A stretch of DNA of 47,972 bases, taken from NCBI GenBank assembly GCA_002633005.1, contig NMRA01000927.1, forward strand, positions 5,921 to 53,892. The letters are read 5' to 3'. The position numbers and the translations under genes were made by a program. The number at the start of each line of letters is the position of its first letter. Position 1 is the first letter of the stretch. The notes beneath the pieces are model-generated. The model searched no databases and was not told where the DNA came from. It worked only from the letters and a program-made list of their open reading frames with translations. The stretch comes from Phoronis australis. Taxonomy: Eukaryota > Phoronida > Phoronidae. This document shows, in pieces, positions 10,258-19,010 of the stretch.

Positions 10258-12690
10258 TGAAGCACAGATACAACTCTTACCAGCTTCAAATACAGCTGCA
10301 TGTGTCTAGTGAATACTCTTACCAGGGTTTTCTCAGAATTCTCGATCACGCAGTTTCTTGAATGGGAGAGACTTTGCTAATACCGAACAGCTGTAATGTT
10401 GTGTTGCAACCACCTATTGCATGCGCAAATGGCAAAACTGCGCAAGTTTCGGCACCAAGAAAAAAACTGTAGTTCCTTGATGTCCCAGACTCTCCTCTTG
10501 CTTTGGTGTCTCTTGTGAAGTAGCATGGTAACGTAAAAGAACCAACAAGTCTGCAATAAGGGTAGTTGGACCCTGTTCTGCGTTCTCTACTACTATTTCT
10601 ACAATTAAAACATCTGCGTCACCTTGAGCTTGCACCACTGTACAACCAGCATTTCCTAGCAAACTTGACAAGAAGTGAATGAATCGTTTGTTTTTGCTTT
10701 TTGCCAAAAATGTTCCTTTTTTACTTGATCACCATGTCACCATTGAAGTGAACTTCAGTTCCAACCACCCCACTCAGTCTTCGAACATGGGGGACATCTT
10801 TAGTTGATGGTCCGTCTCAGTAACCATCAAAAACAACAGTAGGCTGGGTGCACTTGCTGATGTAATCCACATAAGCTCTACCAAATGACTGAAACGTTGC
10901 ACCTCTAGGCCATGGAATACGGTGAAGGAGAGAACCGCCGTCGATTACATGCATCACCGTGTTTTCTGAAAATTGAAATCCTCAGGTAGTCCTCCACTGG
11001 ATCAGAGTGCATCAGCTCATATTGATTTACTAGCGGATCTGGGAAGACCAGATGTATCAAAAAGAACAGGGGAACCAACACACAGCTCAAACTTCAAAAG
11101 GCTTGATGAACTTTCACTATTGTTTTTTGCAGCTGTCAGGATTTGCTGAAATAGCAGTCGTGGATCCACTTGTGTAAAATTACTATTAGCAACATGAACT
11201 GATTGACTTGTCATTGCCTCAACCTTGTCTTTCTTTCTGAATGTGAAGTCTTTCACACTTGACCCCTCCATAGACAAGTGAACCGCCTTCCCCACTTCTC
11301 TGGGATTTTCGACATTGATGCATGTGCCTGTAGTCACAACAAAGGCGATGTTCTGTAATGTTTCTCTTTAAAATGGGTTGCTGTTGTGGAGGAATTCAAC
11401 AATGCTGCAGATTTCTTTGTCGTCACGCGACTGACGTGCCTGGGTACAAATTATGCTGCTGACTTGTTTCACAACTAAAGTTTGTCACAGTCTGCATGGC
11501 ACCATTTATACTTGAGCATGCCGGCAAGGAAAGCAGCCACGATGCACTCTTTGTATCTCCCATTTCGCAACGTCTAGTTAAACCTCCTGTTGCCTTAATA
11601 CCTTTCATGAGCATTTGTTCAATTTCAAGATCATATCTCATTATGACAAGCCTGCCCAGAATCTGTCACTTTGTCTTATGGTTTGTTGTCCGTAAACGTC
11701 TGGACGGGTGTCTTTGAGTTGCTACGCCTGCTTCAGTCAAGTATATGTATGAAGATTTTGTGACAAGTTGTGACCAGCAGCTGCAACGTAAGGCAGAATT
11801 TCAGAAGCTCCCAATCTGACGTTATTTCTGCTTTTAAAAAGTCGAAGGATGTCAATCATCATATACTGTAGTCAAAGACTAATGATTCGACTTTGCATGG
11901 ACAAGTCTGATTTATGGGCTTTTATTTTTTATTGACACCCACAAGACACTCCGTCCAGCATACATCGTCGCACACAGACGTCATGCCGGCAATAAGATCA
12001 TCATACTGCTTCAGACCAGCTCTCAAATCATCATGAAGAATATCATTGGACATTGATTCTTCTGACGAACTATTCTCTGTCACTGTGAATTCTGAAGACC
12101 TATACTCTGATTCAGTCGTGTTTGAATATACCAGTGGCAGTAGGTCGGAAACCAGAAGTGAACTCTCGTGAGGTCATTCCACTGTAATCCAAGGTTCAGA
12201 ATCGGAAGACACTGGCTGGATATGGCATGCCCCATAGTATACATCTAGTTATGTGATCAGTTGGGATGTCTGAGATGTCTGAAGAATCTGTCTCCATCTT
12301 CTGACAAGCCAAAATTTGTATACAAGCATTGAACTGCTCCACCTCTTGGCATGTAATCTGTGTGTTCTGTGTTGGTGACATTCCGGACTCCTGGAATTTC
12401 TGAAGAACCTGAATTTCTTTCTTCATTGGTTTTGGATTGGCGTTACTTGATCTGTCAATATTTGGAAGTGGGATGTTGAATGCTCTGGCTTTTATGATAG
12501 CATTCAGTGCTACCAACATATGCCCCCTCACTGCTCTATCCACACTTTTTCCATTTAACAGTAGGATCACGCTGTTTGATGCATACACCGTCTCAAGAAC
12601 TCCTTGAAGCCTGTGCTTGACATTACATATCCAATACATTCCAGAAAGCTCATCTCCGAGTATGAAATCTTCCAAGCCTGGCTAAGAACA
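10258..12690 (-). pseudogene. Decayed PIN/FEN-like nuclease-family gene, copy B
   Basis: This copy matches copy A (6921-9376) almost base for base over about 2.4 kb, at an offset of about 3.31-3.34 kb. The differences are small indels, such as an 11-base extra stretch in A near 8480 and a 3-base one near 8705. It carries the same minus-strand blocks: LQGVLETVYASN near 12600, IEQMLMKGIKATGGLTRR near 11620, INVENPREVGKAVH near 11310, and GCTVVQAQGDADVLIVE near 10640-10590. The C-terminal WGW/cysteine-rich tail is absent because similarity stops at 10258 against the RNase H fragment. It shares the frame disruptions of copy A, so the gene was already broken when it was duplicated. Confidence 0.7.
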
Positions 12691-13330
12691 AGTGACTGCA
12701 GATCACTGAAGTTTTGTTTGCAGGCACTAATTTCCTCTAAAATCAGTTACCTATGTTCATAAAAAGCATGCATATTAAACAAATTGTGGGTCATAACTAT
12801 TAAAATTTAATTAATAACTTTTTGTTACACAATCCTATTTGCTTTTCATCAAATTCAGGTGAAATCAGCAGCCAAATTCCCAATACATGCCAGCAGCAGA
12901 CGAAATCGATGCTTGGGAACAACTAATAATATCTCCAATAACAGAGAAAAAAGCCACTTCCTGCCCTATTTTATTAAGGGTTTGTATAATGAATAAGCCA
13001 ATAACTCCACCAGAATAACACATTTTTCTAAAAAATATTATTTTTAATACCTCAAATGAATATATTTTACAGAAAAATATATGAGTTTGTAAAATTTATT
13101 ATGAAAATTTAACTAAAGCCTTTTCTGAAAAACACACCAACTTTTATGTTATATAATCTAAAATGTGATTAAAATTCCACATTTAATATATAAATCTTAA
13201 AAACAAAATTATAGAAACAAACAACTCATTAACCCTGACTGTAGATTGTAAAATGTTTTTGTGTAAATGCGTATCAGGTTACAAACAAAGTTTGCAGAAC
13301 GTAAATGCGGTAAATTGGGGTTTTTGAATT
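12691..13330. other. AT-rich intergenic stretch, no gene seen
   Basis: Very AT-rich DNA with many TAAA and ATTT words and no ORF of note. No similarity to the neighbouring repeats is visible. Confidence 0.4.
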
Positions 13331-13560
13331 GGCAGCCATTTTGGCGGCCATTTTGTCAGCCATCTTGATTTTTTTCTCGCAAAACAGTGACCAATTGTAA
13401 GGTCCAGACATTTTCATACTGTCTAACTTACAAAAGAGTAAAACTTTTGCATTTTCAGGGCAAAATATAAAAAGAAATCTTGCAACATGTACCAAATTGC
13501 CGTTTCGGCCGCCATTTTGTCGGCCATATTGGTTTTATTTTACGGAAAATTGGCATCTCT
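13331..13560. repeat. GGCCATTTTG-word repeat pair
   Basis: The words GCCATTTTGGCGGCCATTTTG at 13335 and GCCGCCATTTTGTCGGCC at 13509 are about 170 bp apart. They resemble the reverse complement of the AAAATGGCCGCC words in the tandem repeat at 5551-6320, so this may be a diverged relative of that family. No coding signal. Confidence 0.4.
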
Positions 13561-13715
13561 TGATTGATATGCCTGTTATGAAAAGTATATAAGCAATGAC
13601 AAACTTTATTGTTTTATTTTTAGCTGTTACATAAGAGTAATATGCCAGAAAACAGTATAGCTGGCTGGCTATATTTTCCTGTACCGATGTAAAATAAACA
13701 TTTTACTGACTTACT

Positions 13716-13815
13716 CATGGGCGGCGCATCACTGAAATAAGTGTGGGGCTATAGCCCCATCCCCCTCTGGTGCTCGCCGCCCATGCCCATGGGCGGCGTA
13801 GCACTGAAATAAGTG
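13716..13815. repeat. 72-bp duplicated GGGCGGCG hairpin unit
   Basis: The word CATGGGCGGCG followed by CACTGAAATAAGTG occurs at 13716 and again at 13788. Between them GGGCGGCG at 13718 can pair with CGCCGCCC at 13775, and GGGGCTATAGCCCC at 13745 is self-complementary. This is probably the remnant of a terminal-inverted-repeat element just upstream of the large gene. Confidence 0.6.
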
Positions 13816-14095
13816 GGGAGACTATGGCCTCCCCAGCCCCCTATAGAGCCCACAGGCCTGTGATAGAGCCCAACCCTTGTTACTTCACTTACTTTAGTTA
13901 ACGGAAATCCATGTCGACTGTCTTGTAAGTCTTTTACACTGACCTCAATCGGCCAGCACCACACTTTCCAGTCTCTTGTTTAGCATTCTTCAGACAGCTA
14001 CTCTGTTACTTCTTGTTCTCTAGTTCCTACTCTTTTCTATCTTTGTATGATTCTATCAACTCCAACATCCAAGACTGTACTATGCGAATCGCGAA

Positions 14096-17000
14096 ATGTG
14101 TTTCACGCGCAAAACACGTACGCAGAAAATGGTTGTTCTAAGCAATAGGCTTAGTTGCCTCAAGTGTGCTATTGTATGTTTTGCATTACTTCCTCAGTCA
14201 ATGGGAGACATCATTGAGGTTGTGCCTGATGACATTGAAGTTCGTGAGGGTAGCACTACAAACGTGTCAATTCGGCAACGTTCGGCGAACTTCGGCCGAA
14301 TTAAAAGATCTTGGACTGCAATAATTAGGTTTGTGCATGGTGACATTACAGTTCTTGAGGGTACCACTACAAACCTGACAATTAAGCGATATTTTACGGA
14401 GACCAACGTACTTTTAAGGGCATGGTGGAGCATTCATACATTGGGAGGAAATAGTTATCCTTATAAAGATTTCTTAGAATATTCTGGATCTGTTTTGTTT
14501 GAGATGCATCAAGAGACAGCCGTGTTCCCCTTGACCGTTATAAATGACGATCACACAGAATATATTGAAAAGTTTCGTATAAATCTGGGAAAAGCATATC
14601 GACACGACATTAGGATACACGATGCAATCACTATAACCGTTCCACCAAACGACCATCCATATGGTTTGTTTTACATACCCGAAAGATATCGCTTCGTGTA
14701 CTTAAATGAGCTCGGCAATAACCGTTCGCAAATCACCGTTGAGCGCAAATACGGTCAACTAGGGGGAGTGACTGTTTTCTATCGCGTGATGTACCGACCT
14801 TCCGATAGATTTGTTCAGGAGCTTAAGGATATCCAGCGTGCAGACAAAGACGACTTTGACTATACCAAACTGGAAGGAGCATTGGAGTTTAAATGGAAGG
14901 AAAGCAGTAAGGTGATTAATATCGATATAAAAAAGGACTCTGTGCAAGAAGACAATGAATATTTTGAGATTCGAATTCTAAAGTGCAATGCTACGGTCTT
15001 ATATGCAGCCATCGGGAATGTACCTGTCTTTATCGACCAACAACAATCCCACAGCACGGTTGTCATAGTTCAAGACGAACATCCTTGTGGTCTATTTTCT
15101 CTGTGGCCACCAAATAAAACATTGAGCGAGAATTCCGTTACGACCACGATAAAAGTTTTTAGATCTTCAGGTTATTTGGGCAACGTGACCGTTAGCATGG
15201 TTGTGTTGGCAGCGGAAGGAAACATCAAGGATCGTATAAATGTCACGTTCAACGAAACTCAACAAGAAATTGAAGTTCACGTGGTCCTGCGCAAAGATTC
15301 CAAGGACAACAGACGCGATCATGTAACTACAATTTACATAGACAACCTTATTGTAGAATTGAAAGGTACAAACATTACCAATGACAGTCAGTCGTGGGCA
15401 GAGATTAGTCAGAACTCATCTTGTCAGTTTCAGTTTCAGTTTACAATTTCAAAACCACCAAAAATTTCCATACCCACAGAAGTGGTTACAAACAAGTCAG
15501 ACTGGAACAAAATGCCAAAAATGCCAAAGCGATTGCGAGTTGTAGAAAATGACGTCGTGGCATGGTTGCTTCCCCTGGGCATCATTGTTGGTGGCCTTAT
15601 TACAACTCTTTTCGTAATATTAATTTCAAAGTACATGCACGTGCCCACAGGAATTCCGGCAAGTAATGAAGAGCATACTTTTGAACACAAATTGATTAAA
15701 GAAGCTACCAACGATCTTATCAACAACGGAGAACTTTTCACTCTTGAGAAGCTGCTCAACATGTATGAGGAATTTTGTAGCGAACACGAAAATGGAAGCG
15801 ATATTCAAACGGACTTCGTGTTGATTCGTGAAGCAAAAGAGAAGATAGCACTTGTAAGGCGAGGTGCCACTGAAATTGCTGCCGAAAAGGAAACGATGGA
15901 ATTACTGAAAGAGGCAATTGAGAGAAACGACACTTCGGCTCTCGAGGACATTTTGACTAAACACGAATTATTTCTTATGAACCTGAAGTGGATCACACCT
16001 AAGGAAAGCTCTAGTGACGACAAAATTGTTCAGCAGAAACACGACCTTCTCAAGGAACTTGTAGACGAAGCACTACAAGTTAGTAAGTGTCCAGTTGTTG
16101 AAAAGTCTTTGGATGAATATTTACAGTTTGTGATAGAGCACAAGGAAAAGATTGTTGCTGACCAAGATCTTATCACTCGCGCAAATGACTTCATCAGAAA
16201 AAGTCAGCTACATGCCTATCACCAAAGATTAAGACACAAATTACGCGGTGCTATTCAAAAGCAGGATATAGGCAAAGTGCAAGCATTTCTTGAAAATTAC
16301 CAGGTGTTTGTATCTGAAAATGAACAAGAGATTGTACCAGACAAGGAGCTCTGTAACGAGGCATCTGCCTACGTGTTTCCTTCAAATGTGCAACTTGAGA
16401 GTGACGAAGAAAGTGCGTTTACGGTACCCGAATCAGTAGCCCACGAAATCTCCAATGAACCTCCATCTGGATCGCCCGAAAACTTGCTTGAAAACGAAAT
16501 ACAGGAAGAAGTCGACCAACCAAGACTGGACACGTCAGATGCAGTTACAGTAGAGCATAGCGTACCCAGTGAACCCTCTGTGGAAAAGAATATGATGATA
16601 CTGGGAGCGTCGGATGCAGCCGTAGAAGGCCAGGGTGAATCCAATAAAGACCCTGTAATGTTTGAAACGTCAGATGCAGTCATAGAAGTACAGGACCTAT
16701 CTATTGAAGCTCCTGTTGAAGAGAAGATATTAATTCAAACAGCCTTGGATGCGTATCTTTTATGGCGAAAATCAACAAAAGAAAATGAAAATCTCTCGTG
16801 TTTAAGTGAGGATTGCGATGATTTTATCAAAATGCTTTTGGAGCTCGTTCATGACAACCATGATGAGCAAGATGCCATTACTCGGCTTTTTACAGGCGGT
16901 ACTAATATAGAAGTTTCTAAGATTGCAGAAATTCCTAATTCGTTTGTTGAATTAAAGTCTTTTGTTTCGAACAAACCAGAACTGTTCCAATCAAAATCCG

Positions 17001-18277
17001 ATATCTTAAACACAATTGACCGGGCTTCAGATTTTGCGAAAATGCTTCATCGGTACGGCTCATTAAGATGTGATTTGATGAAAGCCGTTGATGCGAAGGC
17101 TTACGATGATTTACAAGCCACAGTTGCTGAGTATTCCCAGTACATTTCTGCTGATAAACTCGAGAATGTGGCAGACAAACAGTGTTTGGCTTCAGCCAAA
17201 CAGCTAATCGAAGACCTAGAAAATGAAATAAGACGCCAAAACCTAATGGAAGAGAGGAGCGAACTCGGCAAAAAATTGAAAAGCATTGTCCTGAATGGTA
17301 AAGCGGGTCTTGAGAAAGTTCACACTGATGATGTAGATGCCGTAACGGATGATAAGATTTGTATTGAAAGAGCTTTAGAAGCATACTTACAATTCACTGC
17401 CAAGCACGAGATCGAATCAGAAGGTAAGGATATCTCGGAGGCAAACGTTACTTTACATGAACTAGGACTTCTGATTGAGAACATGGGTACGGCAATAACC
17501 TTGAAAGATAATCTTTCGAATGTGCTTTGTTCAAGTCAGGAAGCTGTGATTTCGAGCGCTTTGCAAAACTATGTTGAATTTATCAAGTCGTGTAAGAACA
17601 AAATTGTTGCTGACAAAAATCTGATTAATCAATCACAAGGCGCGATTCGCTTAATTCGCCTGAAAGACAATTTACATGAAGCCTGGCTCAGTAGAGACAT
17701 CAAAACACTCGACTTAGCAATTGAAGAAGCCGACAAAAGTCTCTTAGAGGAAAAACTTGAACCAGATCTAGGAGTGGCTCGACGCCTGAGAGACAATTTG
17801 AGGCGCATCGAGCAGTTAAAATCGGCCATTCTCAACTTATCGAGAGCCACCATGATGGAGATAAGGGATTACAGAGAGCCACCGAAAGTAGTACATGACG
17901 TCATGGTAGCAGTGCTTCTGGTTCTTGGCGACGCTGAAACAGAGACGCGCGACTGGGCCACTTGCCAGAAGCTGTGTTGCTCTGTGCGAACGTCCACCTA
18001 TCCGGGTCTAATGAAGCGGGTGCAAGAATACAACTTTAAAGATCTGGAACCAGAAATTGCAGCTCGCGGAGAAAAGATCCTCGAGAGTTTTACCGAGGAC
18101 GACGTAAACAGTGTCAGCCACGGCGCTTACGTGTTCTATGTATGGGCGTTGAACATGTGCAAACAATGTCTGGCACTCGTAGATTACGCTCCTCGGCCCG
18201 CTAGCCGATCCAGGCAACATTCACTGCTATCCAATAAAAAGCGACTATCGACAGATCGAAGAGATAGACAACCATAA
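14096..18277 (+). CDS. Type I membrane protein: Calx-beta ectodomain, helical repeats, C-terminal dynein-stalk-like segment
   Basis: An intact 1393-codon ORF without introns. An in-frame TGA at 14048 bounds the start. Met12 (14129, GAAAATGG) has a better initiation context than Met1 and leads directly into a signal peptide with a hydrophobic core near residues 24-32. Residues ~38-480 form the ectodomain, with about three Calx-beta-like units. Clues are the INDDHTEYIEKF strand, NDHPYGLF near 184-191, ITVERKYGQLGGVTVFY, and DEHPCGLF near 325. Twelve N-glycosylation sequons are present. A membrane span lies at 487-511 (WLLPLGIIVGGLITTLFVIL). The cytoplasmic part (512-1393) is mostly helical repeats with an acidic spacer near 760-870. 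Residues ~1240-1365 match the dynein heavy-chain stalk/microtubule-binding region: EIRDYREPPKVVHDVMVAV, LLVLGD, DWATCQK, FTEDDVNSVSHGA, YVWALNM. The protein ends in a basic, Ser/Arg-rich tail. Calx-beta units occur in ADGRV1 and integrin beta-4. Adhesion or signalling coupled to microtubules is inference. Confidence 0.9.
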   Translation: MCFTRKTRTQKMVVLSNRLSCLKCAIVCFALLPQSMGDIIEVVPDDIEVREGSTTNVSIRQRSANFGRIKRSWTAIIRFVHGDITVLEGTTTNLTIKRYFTETNVLLRAWWSIHTLGGNSYPYKDFLEYSGSVLFEMHQETAVFPLTVINDDHTEYIEKFRINLGKAYRHDIRIHDAITITVPPNDHPYGLFYIPERYRFVYLNELGNNRSQITVERKYGQLGGVTVFYRVMYRPSDRFVQELKDIQRADKDDFDYTKLEGALEFKWKESSKVINIDIKKDSVQEDNEYFEIRILKCNATVLYAAIGNVPVFIDQQQSHSTVVIVQDEHPCGLFSLWPPNKTLSENSVTTTIKVFRSSGYLGNVTVSMVVLAAEGNIKDRINVTFNETQQEIEVHVVLRKDSKDNRRDHVTTIYIDNLIVELKGTNITNDSQSWAEISQNSSCQFQFQFTISKPPKISIPTEVVTNKSDWNKMPKMPKRLRVVENDVVAWLLPLGIIVGGLITTLFVILISKYMHVPTGIPASNEEHTFEHKLIKEATNDLINNGELFTLEKLLNMYEEFCSEHENGSDIQTDFVLIREAKEKIALVRRGATEIAAEKETMELLKEAIERNDTSALEDILTKHELFLMNLKWITPKESSSDDKIVQQKHDLLKELVDEALQVSKCPVVEKSLDEYLQFVIEHKEKIVADQDLITRANDFIRKSQLHAYHQRLRHKLRGAIQKQDIGKVQAFLENYQVFVSENEQEIVPDKELCNEASAYVFPSNVQLESDEESAFTVPESVAHEISNEPPSGSPENLLENEIQEEVDQPRLDTSDAVTVEHSVPSEPSVEKNMMILGASDAAVEGQGESNKDPVMFETSDAVIEVQDLSIEAPVEEKILIQTALDAYLLWRKSTKENENLSCLSEDCDDFIKMLLELVHDNHDEQDAITRLFTGGTNIEVSKIAEIPNSFVELKSFVSNKPELFQSKSDILNTIDRASDFAKMLHRYGSLRCDLMKAVDAKAYDDLQATVAEYSQYISADKLENVADKQCLASAKQLIEDLENEIRRQNLMEERSELGKKLKSIVLNGKAGLEKVHTDDVDAVTDDKICIERALEAYLQFTAKHEIESEGKDISEANVTLHELGLLIENMGTAITLKDNLSNVLCSSQEAVISSALQNYVEFIKSCKNKIVADKNLINQSQGAIRLIRLKDNLHEAWLSRDIKTLDLAIEEADKSLLEEKLEPDLGVARRLRDNLRRIEQLKSAILNLSRATMMEIRDYREPPKVVHDVMVAVLLVLGDAETETRDWATCQKLCCSVRTSTYPGLMKRVQEYNFKDLEPEIAARGEKILESFTEDDVNSVSHGAYVFYVWALNMCKQCLALVDYAPRPASRSRQHSLLSNKKRLSTDRRDRQP
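15551..15634 (+). other. Membrane-spanning segment of the Calx-beta/dynein-like protein
   Basis: Residues 487-511 are uniformly hydrophobic and are followed by a lysine and a histidine-containing stretch (SKYMH). Together with the N-terminal signal peptide this predicts a single-pass type I topology, with the Calx-beta units outside the cell and the helical and dynein-like parts inside. Confidence 0.85.
15740..17810 (+). repeat. Coding repeats: helical ~50-residue units in the cytoplasmic region
   Basis: A motif of the form AL-x-x-Y-x-x-F-x(3)-H-K-x-K-IVAD-x-x-LI-x(3)-A recurs about nine times with variation, near residues 552, 619, 671, 728, 884, 1010, 1095, 1155 and 1207. Clear examples are LDEYLQFVIEHKEKIVADQD, LENYQVFVSENEQEIVPDKE and LQNYVEFIKSCKNKIVADKN. 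Each unit reads as two or three short helices. The repeats break at the acidic spacer (16385-16720), which itself holds three imperfect repeats around SDAV/SDAA. The last helices run directly into the dynein-like segment, as coiled-coil 1 does in dynein. Confidence 0.65.
17815..18195 (+). other. Dynein stalk / microtubule-binding-like coding segment
   Basis: Residues ~1240-1365 carry the conserved pattern seen in dynein heavy chains at the tip of the stalk: an E-I-(R/K)-S/D-x(3)-PP-x-x-V-x-x-V-M-x-A-V run, L-L-x-G, a W-x(3)-K/Q stretch, then F-(T/D)-x-(E/D)-x-V-x-x-(V/I)-S-x-(A/G)-x(5)-W. Dynein places this between two antiparallel coiled coils. Here the protein stops about 30 residues after the match, in a basic tail, so the second coiled coil is missing. 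Assignment is by eye. Confidence 0.7.
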
Positions 18278-18672
18278 ATTGTGCCAGATCAGTAGAGATT
18301 GAATTCGCAATTAACTGTCATTCCGCGAGAGCTCCAAAAGGTCGTATCTACTCGGGTAACCGACCCAGATCTTGAAAAAATGTGTGCACATACATTCTGG
18401 TGGGATGTGTTCAAAATGCTTATTAAAACTTTTTGGGCCATTATTTTTTAAATTGGAGCATCATGAATATTTTGGCCCAAAGTAGCTCATTTTTGTCTCA
18501 AAAAGGTTCAGTTAGTGAAGTTATTTTAAAAGGACTTTTTCATATAAGCATTTTATTTTTAAATACACTATGATATACAACAATGGGGTATATGCAAATG
18601 AAACACAGGCATACTCACGCACACACGCGCCTCCGCGCGCGCGTATCTAAATAATAGAACTTCACGGTTGAT
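18278..18672. other. 3' flank of the large gene
   Basis: No gene is visible. An AATAAA at 18233-18238 lies inside the last codons of the ORF and I see no clear second poly(A) signal nearby, so the 3' end of the transcript is uncertain. A CG/CA-rich microsatellite-like patch (ACGCACACACGCG, then CGCGCGCG) lies at 18616-18642. Confidence 0.4.
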
Positions 18673-19010
18673 CTAATCTAAATAAGTATTGAGAGTTTCC
18701 CAAAAGGTAGTTTTACGGGGTTGTATATTTCTTACTTTACAATAATTATACAAGAAACATTGAAATTGTGAATATCTAGAAATAATCTGGTCTCTAGAAG
18801 ATTTATGAATGAAATACTGGCAAATAGATAATATGGTACTCATATCTTCAAAATTACATCCAAAATATGCTGCCAAAATAACATTTTTATCTAAGATTAA
18901 ATCGTATTGTGCAGTTACGTAAATTAAAAGTTTTTGAACCTCACACCACAAAGTTTTCTCAGAACCACATTCCACAAACACATGGTTAAAAGTTTCACAT
19001 ATTTGTTGTG
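18673..19010 (-). mobile_element. LINE ORF2 C-terminal remnant
   Basis: Read on the minus strand, the segment begins near 19005 with CETFNHVFVECG and continues EKTLWCEVQKLLI. This is the cysteine/histidine pattern found after the reverse transcriptase in many non-LTR retrotransposons (E-T-x-x-H-(L/V)-F-x-E-C, then W). The following residues (ILAAYFGCN, then an isoleucine-rich helix with CQYFIH and a closing FWETLNTYL) fit the usual C-terminal end of such ORFs. The readable frame spans 18673-18981, and an in-frame stop lies upstream at about 19015. The RT domain is gone, so this is a 5'-truncated dead copy. Confidence 0.55.

Noticed and set aside
9838-10260. Plus-strand 140-codon ORF
   Set aside because: It crosses the N at 9882 and is antisense to the RNase H motifs, which are far more specific.
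16935-17384. Minus-strand 149-codon ORF
   Set aside because: Antisense to the intact 1393-codon gene, with no domain.
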